Part shown: positions 52,366-60,194 of the stretch, piece after piece | Position numbering within the stretch: position 1 is the first letter of the stretch | How the letters are laid out: the number at the start of each line of letters is the position of its first letter | Source of the DNA: Roseateles sp. DAIF2 | GTDB taxonomy: Bacteria > Pseudomonadota > Gammaproteobacteria > Burkholderiales > Burkholderiaceae_C | Direction: 5' to 3' | DNA: 64,000 bases | Assembly: GCF_015624425.1 (NCBI RefSeq) | Contig: NZ_CP049919.1 | Span: 2,294,001-2,358,000, forward strand | The notes under the pieces: generated by a model | What the model was told of the DNA's origin: nothing | Database searches by the model: none | Seen by the model: the letters and a program-made list of their open reading frames with translations, nothing else | Program-made: the position numbers and the translations under genes

Positions 52366-54468
52366 TCACCAACTCGCCAGACGCTCCTCAACGATTTTTC
52401 TGGCGGTCGCGATGATGTCGGGCGTCGGATTCGCGCCTGGTTGGATCAGCGCCAGCAAATCGGCGGGAATCAGCATGTTCACCAACTCTTGCGTGGTGCC
52501 GGCGACGGGGCCTTGTGCCTGCGCAACGAGCCAGTTCGCATGGGTGTCGCGCGAACCGTCGCTCAGCCAATGCCAGAGCTGCATACCGCCGAGACCCAGG
52601 CCGATGGCTCCGGCCATGACCGGCAGCCCACCCATGCCTAAGCCAAGGCTGGCGAGGGCCAGTGAATTTCTGAGCACCGACGACTGCTTCTTCTCGCGGG
52701 CGAAAAGCAGAAACTTGTCGAGATCTGTCGTGGGCACACCGCTGCCGATCGCTGCATGCTGGTCGGACTGCTCGGTGTTAGCCATGTTTCGGTACTTGTA
52801 GTAGTCATGCGCGGCCCAGCCGCCCTTCCAGAGGTGGTAGGCGCTATAGATGCCGCCGGCGCCGTAGGCCATGCCCGTCGGCAGGGCACTCTCCAGACCC
52901 GTCTGTTGGGTCAGCCAGCTGGCATCTCTTCCCTTGGACATCTCGGCCAGGGTGAAACCGCCACCGCGTGCGAGGTTGCTGCCGATGCCTTGCCACTGCT
53001 CCTTGAGGTTTTCCTTGGCAATGAATCGGCCTTCCTCGGTGCTGCGGTCGGCCAGTAGGTAGTTGAGCGCGCTGGCCGGTATGTTGAGCGTTGCGGACCC
53101 AAGTTGTGCCAGTGCCCCCAGGCTGTCGCCGGAGGCGCCCACGGTACCCATTATTTGGCTGCCGGGATCGCTGCTTCGCTCCAGCATCTGGTGCGCGCCC
53201 ATCGGCCCGGTGATCGAGGAGATCGGCCCGGGAGCGATCAGGCCCGAGACCGCATCGACCAGGTTCTTTGTGCTTTTTGCCGTGCCGACCAGGCCGCCGA
53301 TGCCGCTCTGCAGCAGCCCTCCCAGCACTGCATGCGCACCGGCGCCGGCCTTCTCCAACAGAGAGCCTCCGGACCCGTCGCTCATGCGGGTGTAAATGTC
53401 GGACATGGCCGAAGGCCGGGCCTGCGCATTCTGCCCCTGGCCGATGAAGCCGCTGCCGAGACCGCGCGCAATGGGTGAGACCAGGCCGGCGAGGGAGGCG
53501 AGCCCCTTCTTCTTCGCATTGGCCAGGTAGCCGTTTCCGGGCAACTGCCCTGCTGCTTCGACATCGCCGTCGGCCAGCTCCAGTGCATGACGGCTGTGAT
53601 CCCAGGCGCCGCTGACTCCCTTGTGGACCGTGTGGGCCAGACTGCCGACCGTCCCTATCGCGCCGCCGATCAGCCCCCCGGCGGCACCCGTCACCACCCC
53701 CCCCATGGTTCGAACTCCACGCAGCAGCGGACTCTCGTTCGGCACCACCGCGTCAGGCTGAAGCAGGTTCCATCCGGCATTGGCTCCCTGTTTAGCCCAG
53801 TCGTACCAGCCGAGATAGCTGCTGCGGGTCGCCGAGTGGTTTGCAGGAAGATCATTCTGTGGCGCGGCATGCGGCGCGGCCACGGGCAGGGCCGGCAGAG
53901 CGGGGCCCCAGAAGTAGTCTTTGAACCCGAACAGCTGATGGGTGTTGCCGTCCCGGCCCAGCGGCGCGAGGCCGTAGGGAGTGCGAACTGGACCGAGCTG
54001 GAGTGCGCGCTCGCCCATGACCGTGGCTTCGTGCTCCAGCTGTGGGCTGTCATTGAGGGCCTCGCCGCGTTCGCTGCGCTGGGTAACGCCTACTCGGCCT
54101 TGTGCCTGCTGCACCACATGCCAGGCCTCGTGCGGGAGGTGCCTCTCCTGCCCCGGGCCTAGATGGATGTCCGTGCCCTGCGCGTAGGCATGGGCCTGAA
54201 GGGTGGCCGGCTTGCTGGAGTTGCGGTGCACGCGCACGCCGGACATGTCCATGCCGGACAAGGCTTCGATGCCGCTCTTGAGCGATTCGGGCAAACCGGT
54301 TCTGTTGGATGCGGGTGCGGCCCGCCGCAGTTGGGCGATGCGCTCGCCTTGCTGCAGTTGCCTCGGTCCGTCGCCCGTCATACCGACGCTACTGCCGCCC
54401 GGCGCGTGTGTGCTGACCGGACCATGCACGCGCTGACCCTGCGTCGAGGTGCTGGCATGGTCCTTCAT
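52366..54468 (-). CDS. eCIS-associated DUF4157 protein, candidate effector
   Basis: A 700-residue protein if the ATG at 54468 (AGGGG six bases upstream) is used; a GTG at 54495 would add nine residues. Residues 41-47 read GERIAQL. DUF4157 spans about 58-125, with LPESLKSGIEALSGMDMSGV, VRVHRNSSKP and the HExxH motif HEAWH (113-117). DUF4157 is a known marker of proteins encoded by extracellular contractile injection systems and is a putative metallopeptidase-like domain. The remaining 570 residues are Gly/Ala-rich, with amphipathic or hydrophobic stretches (for example LASLGLGMGGLPVMAGAIGL) that might insert in membranes. Third codon positions are visibly less G/C-biased than in neighbours. 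Confidence 0.8.
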   Translation of the reverse strand: MKDHASTSTQGQRVHGPVSTHAPGGSSVGMTGDGPRQLQQGERIAQLRRAAPASNRTGLPESLKSGIEALSGMDMSGVRVHRNSSKPATLQAHAYAQGTDIHLGPGQERHLPHEAWHVVQQAQGRVGVTQRSERGEALNDSPQLEHEATVMGERALQLGPVRTPYGLAPLGRDGNTHQLFGFKDYFWGPALPALPVAAPHAAPQNDLPANHSATRSSYLGWYDWAKQGANAGWNLLQPDAVVPNESPLLRGVRTMGGVVTGAAGGLIGGAIGTVGSLAHTVHKGVSGAWDHSRHALELADGDVEAAGQLPGNGYLANAKKKGLASLAGLVSPIARGLGSGFIGQGQNAQARPSAMSDIYTRMSDGSGGSLLEKAGAGAHAVLGGLLQSGIGGLVGTAKSTKNLVDAVSGLIAPGPISSITGPMGAHQMLERSSDPGSQIMGTVGASGDSLGALAQLGSATLNIPASALNYLLADRSTEEGRFIAKENLKEQWQGIGSNLARGGGFTLAEMSKGRDASWLTQQTGLESALPTGMAYGAGGIYSAYHLWKGGWAAHDYYKYRNMANTEQSDQHAAIGSGVPTTDLDKFLLFAREKKQSSVLRNSLALASLGLGMGGLPVMAGAIGLGLGGMQLWHWLSDGSRDTHANWLVAQAQGPVAGTTQELVNMLIPADLLALIQPGANPTPDIIATARKIVEERLASW

Positions 54469-54510
54469 CAGGCGCCCCTGGTTGGTTGCGAGCACTGACC
54501 GTTCGTGTGT

Positions 54511-55749
54511 TCAGCCCTCGTCGTAGTCATGGCAGCGATCCTCCTTGCTGTAGCCCAGATAGCGAAAGGTGCAGCCGGCCGGGAACAGGACTTCCTCCTC
54601 GCCGCCGCCATACTCATCACCACCCAGGCTGATGATGTCCCGGCCGGATCGGTAGCTGCGAATCCGGATCATGAAATGGGTGTCGCTGCCCTTGCCGAAG
54701 CCCTCGGCGATCGAGCGTTTGATCGAGGTCGACAGGAATCCTGGTTCCCTATAGGTTTTGCCGACTGCCAGCGTGTCCAGACTCGCCCCGCCGATCAGAT
54801 GACCAGTGCCGCGCCACAGCTCGTCACCCTTGTGTACCGGGCTCATCAGCAGCGCGTTCTGCAAGGAAATGATCGCACCGGCCTGCTCCTCGGTCGCATC
54901 GAGATCGCGCAGGGGCTTGTTGAAGTAGCGTTCCGCTTTTCCGGTGCTGGGCGAGGTGTAGTCCTCAATGACTTTTGAATCTGGCACGCCGTGCAGGGTG
55001 TCGCTGGTGTCCAGGATGTCCAGGTCGGAGCGTACCTGGCGCGCGCGCCGACGCCGCTCTTCTCTGCGCAAGGGAATCTCGTCGCGAGCCATTTGCTCGA
55101 AGTCGGCCGTGACCTGGCGCTGCCGCGTTTGAGGCAAGGCTCGAAAGCCGCCGGCCCTTTCCCGCGCGGCTCTCAGTTCTCGCCGCCAGACAAGTAGCTT
55201 GCTGAGATCTGGATCCTGCAGGTAGCGGCGCTTGGCTGCCTCGGCTTGGGCGAACGGGTCCCGCCGAGCCGGGGCTTCATCGGTGTCGTCGCCGCAGCGC
55301 TGAAGTACCGGCGCACGCGGTGGCGGGGTGGGCGCGCGTGCGAACAGCAGTTCACCCGGAATGCCTCGCTCCGAGCCGGTCGCGATGTTTACCCGCAGCC
55401 CTGCGCGCACGCGCTCGACGACACGGGCGATCAGTTCCTCGTCGTTGCGGGCCGAGGCGGCTTCGGGCGCGTAGCGCAGCGCGGCCTGCCGCAGGCGACC
55501 TCGCCCATCTCCTTCATGCTTGGCGAACCAGGCCGCGATGTAGGGGCAGTCGTCACTGCTCTGGCGGCGCACGGCCAGTTCCTGATCTGCGCAAGCCCGC
55601 ACGGCCTCGCGCAATGCGTCGAACCACTGCGCATCCGCATTGCCTTGCGTCGCCTCGTCTGAGGTCTGGAATTGAGCCACTGATGCCGCTGGCATACGAC
55701 GCTGAGACGGGCGCTCGGTCCTTGTTCTCGAAGTTGTCGATAAACCCAT
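54511..55749 (-). CDS. ADP-ribosyltransferase exoenzyme, candidate eCIS effector
   Basis: A 412-residue protein. Residues 21-28 read AASVAQFQ. A helical region (about 68-135: CPYIAAWFAKHEGDG, RYAPEAASARNDEELIARV) resembles the leader domain common in eCIS/polymorphic toxin genes. The C-terminal mono-ADP-ribosyltransferase domain (about 250-405) has the complete R-S-E signature: Arg313 in LWRGTG, STS at 340-342 in GFLSTSIKRS, and ExE at 384-386 in EEEVLFPAG. This predicts arginine-specific modification of a host or competitor protein. The start has only a weak GGGA. Codon use is more A/T-rich than in the structural eCIS genes. No immunity gene is obvious. Confidence 0.85.
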   Translation of the reverse strand: MGLSTTSRTRTERPSQRRMPAASVAQFQTSDEATQGNADAQWFDALREAVRACADQELAVRRQSSDDCPYIAAWFAKHEGDGRGRLRQAALRYAPEAASARNDEELIARVVERVRAGLRVNIATGSERGIPGELLFARAPTPPPRAPVLQRCGDDTDEAPARRDPFAQAEAAKRRYLQDPDLSKLLVWRRELRAARERAGGFRALPQTRQRQVTADFEQMARDEIPLRREERRRRARQVRSDLDILDTSDTLHGVPDSKVIEDYTSPSTGKAERYFNKPLRDLDATEEQAGAIISLQNALLMSPVHKGDELWRGTGHLIGGASLDTLAVGKTYREPGFLSTSIKRSIAEGFGKGSDTHFMIRIRSYRSGRDIISLGGDEYGGGEEEVLFPAGCTFRYLGYSKEDRCHDYDEG

Positions 55750-55784
55750 GGCTGAATCCCAAGCTGGTTGGTCGGCGGCGCGGG

Positions 55785-56123
55785 CTAGGACTTGGCCTGC
55801 GAATTCGCCACATTCGCCGCCAGCATGCGATCACGCTTGCGATTCATCGCCCGGCTCTTGCTCGGTTTCTCCTCGCGTCCCTTGCCAGGCTTGTGCGATG
55901 TCACCTTGCCGCTGGGCGTAGCCGTCGAATGCGACTTGCCGCGGTTGAAGCCCTTGGTCTTGCGATCGGGGTGGAGCTGTACCGGTAGCTCTGCTTGCAG
56001 CTGTGCGATGCGCGAGCCCTGGGCCTGCTGACGCGGCGAGCCGGTGGCCCCTTCGTGCCCCGAGTGGCCAGCCGCGGCGCGCGGGGACAGGCGCGGATTG
56101 GATGTGGCGAGTTTTTCCTTCAT
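55785..56123 (-). CDS. Small basic protein in the eCIS payload cassette
   Basis: A 112-residue, strongly basic, probably disordered protein. The ATG at 56123 overlaps the stop of the 875-residue gene (ATGA); GGTGGAG lies upstream. It contains GSRIAQLQAELPVQ, matching the GERIAQLR segment of the DUF4157 protein and, more loosely, VAQFQ of the ADP-ribosyltransferase. The second half is rich in Lys, Arg, Ser and Gly (KGFNRGKSHSTATPSGK). It may be a truncated effector, an adaptor or a nucleic-acid-binding cargo. No family is recognised. Confidence 0.65.
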   Translation of the reverse strand: MKEKLATSNPRLSPRAAAGHSGHEGATGSPRQQAQGSRIAQLQAELPVQLHPDRKTKGFNRGKSHSTATPSGKVTSHKPGKGREEKPSKSRAMNRKRDRMLAANVANSQAKS

Positions 56124-58747
56124 GGCTTCTCCACCTTCGGTTTCAGCAGCACCCACAGTGCCACCAGGACAGGGATCGCGATCAAGAGGATCAGCTGTGC
56201 ATTGCCGTCGCGCAGCGCGCGCAGCGCGGGGTCGCAGTGCAGCAGCGCGGCGCCCAGCAGGAAGGGCGGGATGCCGGCCAGCAGCGCATAGCGGCCCCAG
56301 CGCGCGCGCCAGTCGCAGTTCAGCTGCAGCGCGATCCAGATCGTGGCGCCGGCCAGCAGCAGCATCTCGAACACCACGCGCAGCGGCCAGCGCTGCTGGC
56401 AGACGAAGGCGCAGATGTTCATCGTGACCTCGTTGGGGGGATGGCGCACCATGGTGGTTTTCAGCCGAACCTGCTCCTCGGCCGTGAAGTTCTGGCCCCG
56501 CAAGGGGGGCGGCCAGAAACCGACCCCGGCGAAGTTGTCCTGGAAGTACACCAGGTCGTCCTGCAGCTGGAGCGGGTCCTTCGCCGGCAGGAACTGCACC
56601 GGCACGATGCTGCGCAACACCGCGCGGCGGTTGCTGCCCTGCAGGCCCGACGACTGCTCCACCCAGGCGCGCAGGCGCTTCTTGCTCTCGCCGCTGGGAT
56701 CGGGCAGCAGCACGATGAAGCGCAGCTCCACATTGGTCTTGCTGACATAGTCGCCGCCTTCGTCGGCGATGCGGCCGCCCTCGTCCATCAGCGGCTCCTC
56801 GATGTTCTTCAGCAGCTCGAACAGGCGCTCGATCGCGAAGGGCGGCACCTGGCGCAGCTGGGCCTCGGTGAACGCCAGGTTCAACGCATAGCGGCGTTTA
56901 CCCTCCTGCTTGCGCAGCTCGTCGGCCAGCGCCTTGACGAAGCGCGGATAGAACTCGGCGAAGCGCTGGCTCAGCTTTGCGTCCGCGCCGGCGTCGGGGA
57001 TCTCGTCGAAAAACAGGCTCAGCCCGTCGCCCATGTGCTGGCGCTTGCCGAAGCCGGGCAGCCAGGCCTGCAGGCGCGCGCGCAGGCCCGGCAGCGGGCG
57101 GTCGATCAGCTCGCGCGCCTGGCTCGGCACGTTCTCGAGCATGCGCTGCACGAGCTGCTCGCGCGCCGCGTCGGGCTCGGTGCGCAAGAAATCCCAGTCG
57201 CGCCGGTACAGCATGAAGTCGATCTGGGTGCCGTAATGCTTGGCCCGGCGGATGAACTCGGTGCTGGTCTCCGACCAGAGTTCGGGCTGGTTCAGCTTCA
57301 GGTCGGTGTCGAAGGGCAGGCCCAGGTAGCTGATGCGATGCAGCAGGCTGAAGTCCAGGATCGAGGGCGGAGGCGCCGGCTTTGTTTTCTTCTTGGGCGT
57401 GGCGTCTTCCTCGGCGGCGGCTTGCGCGGGCGGCGACAGGTCGGTCCAGGCGGGGTAGATGCCGTAGACCAGGCCCTGGCTGTTCTCGCTCAGGCAGTCG
57501 CAGTCCGGCACCGCGCGCCAGTCCAGCGGCTGGGCCGGCTGCAGGCTCACCAGGCGCTGCGCCGCCAGCACCAGCCAGTCGCGCAGGGCCGCGGGCAGCA
57601 GCCAGTCCGGCAGCTCCTCCCAGGCGATCTGGTCAGGTTTCAGCGGCGCCGCCTTGACCGGCGGGGCGGCGGTGGCGCCGGTCTTTCTGGGCTTTTTGGA
57701 TGAGTCCGTGGGTGTTGCGGCAGGTGGGGGCCGGAAGCGGCAGATCCGCGCGATCGTGGCCTCGTCGGGCGTCTCCGCGACCTGCTGGCGGGCGCTGGCC
57801 AACAGCAGCTCGCGGCTGTGCCGGCAGCGCTGTGCCTCCAGCGCGGCCAGGAACAGGTCGCGGGTCGGGTACTCGCGCTCCAGCATTGGCGCCAGCATCT
57901 GCAGCAGCTGCGCCTGCTGTGCCTCGGTCCAGGCCGGCTCCAGCGCCGGCGCCGGGGGGGGCAGGCTGCCGGTCGCCGCGCGAGGCGGCGCCGCCGCCGC
58001 TGTCGCTTCCGCGGGCTCGGGCTCGGCCAGCAGTGCGTCCAGCTGCGCGGCCTGCAGCCGGTAGATGATCGCGCTGGGCGGCAGGCTCTCGGCGCGCACC
58101 TCGGCCCGGCTCGGGTCCAGCCCGCGCAGCGCCGGGATGGCCGGCTTCGGCGGTGGCGGGGGGCTGCTGGCGGCCGGCGTCGCCGGGGCGGGCTTGGCGC
58201 TGGCGGCGCCGGCCACGCGCAGCAGATAGGTCTGGCTGGCCTGACGGCCGTCGGCATCGGTCAGCAGCACGCCGAACTGGTAACTGCCCTGGGCTTCGGG
58301 CATGCCGCACAGGCGGCCATGGCGATCCAGGCGCAGGCCCGGCGGCAGGGTGCCGCTGGCCAGGCCGAACAGATAGGGCATGCGGCCGCCCTCGGCATAC
58401 AGCGGGACCGCATAGGCCCGGCCGGTCCGCGCCGCCGGCAGCGGCTGGCGCGGCGGCGCCAGGCTCAGCGGCAGCGGCGGCTGCTCCGGCAGGGTGCTGC
58501 GGGTCAGCGTCCCGCAATCGGTCGTCGTCAGGATCGCGGCACCGGTGGTGGGGGCCATGCTGATGCCGATGGTGGCCGAGGCGGGCGCGCCGGCCGGCGC
58601 GATGCTGGCAACAGGGGCCGAGGCCGGCGGCGCCGGCGTGTCCGCACCGGCCAGCCCCAGCGCCAGCAGCGCGGCGGACAGCACCGTCAGCGCCGCCAGG
58701 CCCGCGCAGCAGCCGGCGGCGATCCCGGCGCGCATCGTCGTCCTCAC
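56120..58747 (-). CDS. Membrane-anchored eCIS-locus protein with Ig-like and GH18-like regions
   Basis: An 875-residue protein. The GTG start at 58747 overlaps the ATPase stop (GTGA); an ATG at 58735 is an alternative. Residues 7-34 form a membrane segment or signal anchor. An Ig-like (He_PIG) domain lies at about 108-178, with LPPGLRLDRHGRLCGMP. A Pro/Ala-rich linker follows. Residues about 426-740 look like a TIM barrel of GH18 type: GLVYGIYPAW, LLHRISYLGLPFD and DGLSLFFDEIPD at the place of DxxDxDxE, but with a changed motif. Three transmembrane helices end the protein (from about 798). It may tie the injection particle to the envelope or act on peptidoglycan; this is inference. Confidence 0.75.
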   Translation of the reverse strand: MRTTMRAGIAAGCCAGLAALTVLSAALLALGLAGADTPAPPASAPVASIAPAGAPASATIGISMAPTTGAAILTTTDCGTLTRSTLPEQPPLPLSLAPPRQPLPAARTGRAYAVPLYAEGGRMPYLFGLASGTLPPGLRLDRHGRLCGMPEAQGSYQFGVLLTDADGRQASQTYLLRVAGAASAKPAPATPAASSPPPPPKPAIPALRGLDPSRAEVRAESLPPSAIIYRLQAAQLDALLAEPEPAEATAAAAPPRAATGSLPPPAPALEPAWTEAQQAQLLQMLAPMLEREYPTRDLFLAALEAQRCRHSRELLLASARQQVAETPDEATIARICRFRPPPAATPTDSSKKPRKTGATAAPPVKAAPLKPDQIAWEELPDWLLPAALRDWLVLAAQRLVSLQPAQPLDWRAVPDCDCLSENSQGLVYGIYPAWTDLSPPAQAAAEEDATPKKKTKPAPPPSILDFSLLHRISYLGLPFDTDLKLNQPELWSETSTEFIRRAKHYGTQIDFMLYRRDWDFLRTEPDAAREQLVQRMLENVPSQARELIDRPLPGLRARLQAWLPGFGKRQHMGDGLSLFFDEIPDAGADAKLSQRFAEFYPRFVKALADELRKQEGKRRYALNLAFTEAQLRQVPPFAIERLFELLKNIEEPLMDEGGRIADEGGDYVSKTNVELRFIVLLPDPSGESKKRLRAWVEQSSGLQGSNRRAVLRSIVPVQFLPAKDPLQLQDDLVYFQDNFAGVGFWPPPLRGQNFTAEEQVRLKTTMVRHPPNEVTMNICAFVCQQRWPLRVVFEMLLLAGATIWIALQLNCDWRARWGRYALLAGIPPFLLGAALLHCDPALRALRDGNAQLILLIAIPVLVALWVLLKPKVEKP

Positions 58748-60075
58748 AGCGTCCGTCCTTCCTTGCGCAGCTCGCGCGCCAGGCCCGCGCGCAGCTCGGC
58801 GCCGCGCAGGCGGCTGCGGCCGTCGCGCAGCGCCTTCAGCGCCGCATGCCGGATCACGTTGGCGATCGCACCGCCCGACAGCTCATGGCGTTCGGCCAGA
58901 CCGGCGAGGTCCACATCCGCGTCCAGATGCTCGGCCGCCAGCATGCCGCGCCACAGGCGCAGGCGCTGCTCGGCGTCGGGCAGCGGGAAATAGACCATCG
59001 ACTGGAAGCGCCGCGAGAAGGCCTCGTCGATATTGCTGCGCAGATTGCTGGCCAGGATCACCATGCCGGGGAAGTCCTCGACTCGTTGCAGCAGGTAGGC
59101 GATCTCCTGGTTCGCATGGTGATCGTTGGCGTTGTTGGCCGGGCCGCGCTTGCCGAACAGCGCATCGGCCTCGTCGAAGAACAGGATCCAGCGGCGCGAC
59201 TGCGCCTGGTCGAACACCCGCGCCAGGTTCTTCTCGGTCTCGCCGATGTACTTGGACACCACCATCGACAGGTCGATCCGGTAGACGTCGGCGCGCGCCG
59301 CCTGGCCGATCAGGGTCGCGGTGAGCGTCTTGCCGGTGCCCGGCGGGCCATGGAACAGCGCGCGGTAGCCGGGCTTGAGGCTGCGCGCCAGGCCCCAGTC
59401 GCGCAGCAGGGTCTCGCCCTCGCGCATCCAGGCGCAGAGCTGCTGCACCTCGTCCATCACCTCGGGTGCCAGCACCAGGTCGTCCCAGTTCAGCGGGCTC
59501 GTGATCAGCTTGGCCGGGAACTGCGCGCTGAAGTCGGGCTTGCGTGCCTCGCCGCTGGCCAGGCGCTGCAGCGCCTCGGCGCTGGGCAGCAGGGCACCGC
59601 TGAGCTGCGGTTCACCCGCGGCCGGTGCCTCCAGGCTCAGCAGGTTCTCGCGCGCGAAGGCATGGCCGGCATCGAACAGCGCCAGCAGCGCGATGCGCGC
59701 GCCCAGGTCCTCGCCGGCGGCCAGGAAGGCCGCGGTCTCGCCGGTCGGCAGGAAGCCGCCATGCCCCTGCGCCTTCAGCCCGCCGAACTCGGTGAAGCCG
59801 CGGTCCAGGTTCTGATTGCGCATGAACAGCAGGTCCAGCATCGCCGGCCGCAGATGCGGCGCCAGCGCCAGCGCCAGCACCGCGCGCTCGCGCGGCCCCA
59901 GGCTGAAGCGCTCGACCAGCCCGCCCAGCGCGCTGCCCGCCGGCAGCCGCGGCGGCGCCCCGGCCTCGGCCAGCTCGGCCGGCCGCTGCTGGAAATGCTG
60001 CTCCAGCCGCAGGTCCAGCAGGCGCTGCAGCCAGTCCAGTTCCAGCGTCAAGGCCTCGGCATGCTGTTGGTCCAT
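58744..60075 (-). CDS. eCIS AAA+ ATPase (Afp15-like)
   Basis: A 443-residue ATPase starting at 60075, with GGAGG eight bases upstream. The N-terminal 190 residues are the helical domain typical of eCIS ATPases (FSLGPRERAVLALALAPHLR). The AAA+ core has Walker A FHGPPGTGKT (about 241-250), the run VSKYIGETEKNL, Walker B RWILFFDEADALFGKRG and sensor/Arg-finger ASNLRSNIDEAFSRRFQ. ATPases of this type are universal in eCIS loci (Afp15/Pvc15) and are thought to help assembly or cargo loading. It is encoded downstream of the tape measure gene, as in the Antifeeding prophage. Confidence 0.93.
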   Translation of the reverse strand: MDQQHAEALTLELDWLQRLLDLRLEQHFQQRPAELAEAGAPPRLPAGSALGGLVERFSLGPRERAVLALALAPHLRPAMLDLLFMRNQNLDRGFTEFGGLKAQGHGGFLPTGETAAFLAAGEDLGARIALLALFDAGHAFARENLLSLEAPAAGEPQLSGALLPSAEALQRLASGEARKPDFSAQFPAKLITSPLNWDDLVLAPEVMDEVQQLCAWMREGETLLRDWGLARSLKPGYRALFHGPPGTGKTLTATLIGQAARADVYRIDLSMVVSKYIGETEKNLARVFDQAQSRRWILFFDEADALFGKRGPANNANDHHANQEIAYLLQRVEDFPGMVILASNLRSNIDEAFSRRFQSMVYFPLPDAEQRLRLWRGMLAAEHLDADVDLAGLAERHELSGGAIANVIRHAALKALRDGRSRLRGAELRAGLARELRKEGRTL

Positions 60076-60147
60076 TTCAGCGCCTCCGCATGCCACGGTT
60101 GCGTTCCCGCGCGAGCGACGCCGATCCGGCTCCGCCGGGCGGTCGTC

Positions 60148-60190
60148 GCTGCCCCCTTGCAGGGGGCAGCCGCAGGCCGTAGGGGGTGAG
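60148..60190. repeat. GC-rich hairpin element between tape measure and ATPase genes
   Basis: GCTGCCCCCT-TGC-AGGGGGCAGC (60148-60170) is a perfect 10-base-pair hairpin, followed by CGCAGGCCGTAGGGGGTGAG. I recall near-identical strings as dispersed intergenic repeats in Burkholderiales genomes, so this is probably a REP-like element. It splits the otherwise tightly packed eCIS genes and may reduce readthrough into the ATPase gene. Confidence 0.55.
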
Positions 60191-60194
60191 CTTT

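Noticed and set aside
12490..55948. Additional GGTCTTGC/GCAAGACC octamers (e.g. 9602, 12491, 14863, 31705, 47674, 55942)
   Set aside because: They arise from ordinary AAG-ACC codons, such as GKT in Walker A or RKT, and lack the CR extension, so I did not count them in the 10-mer finding.
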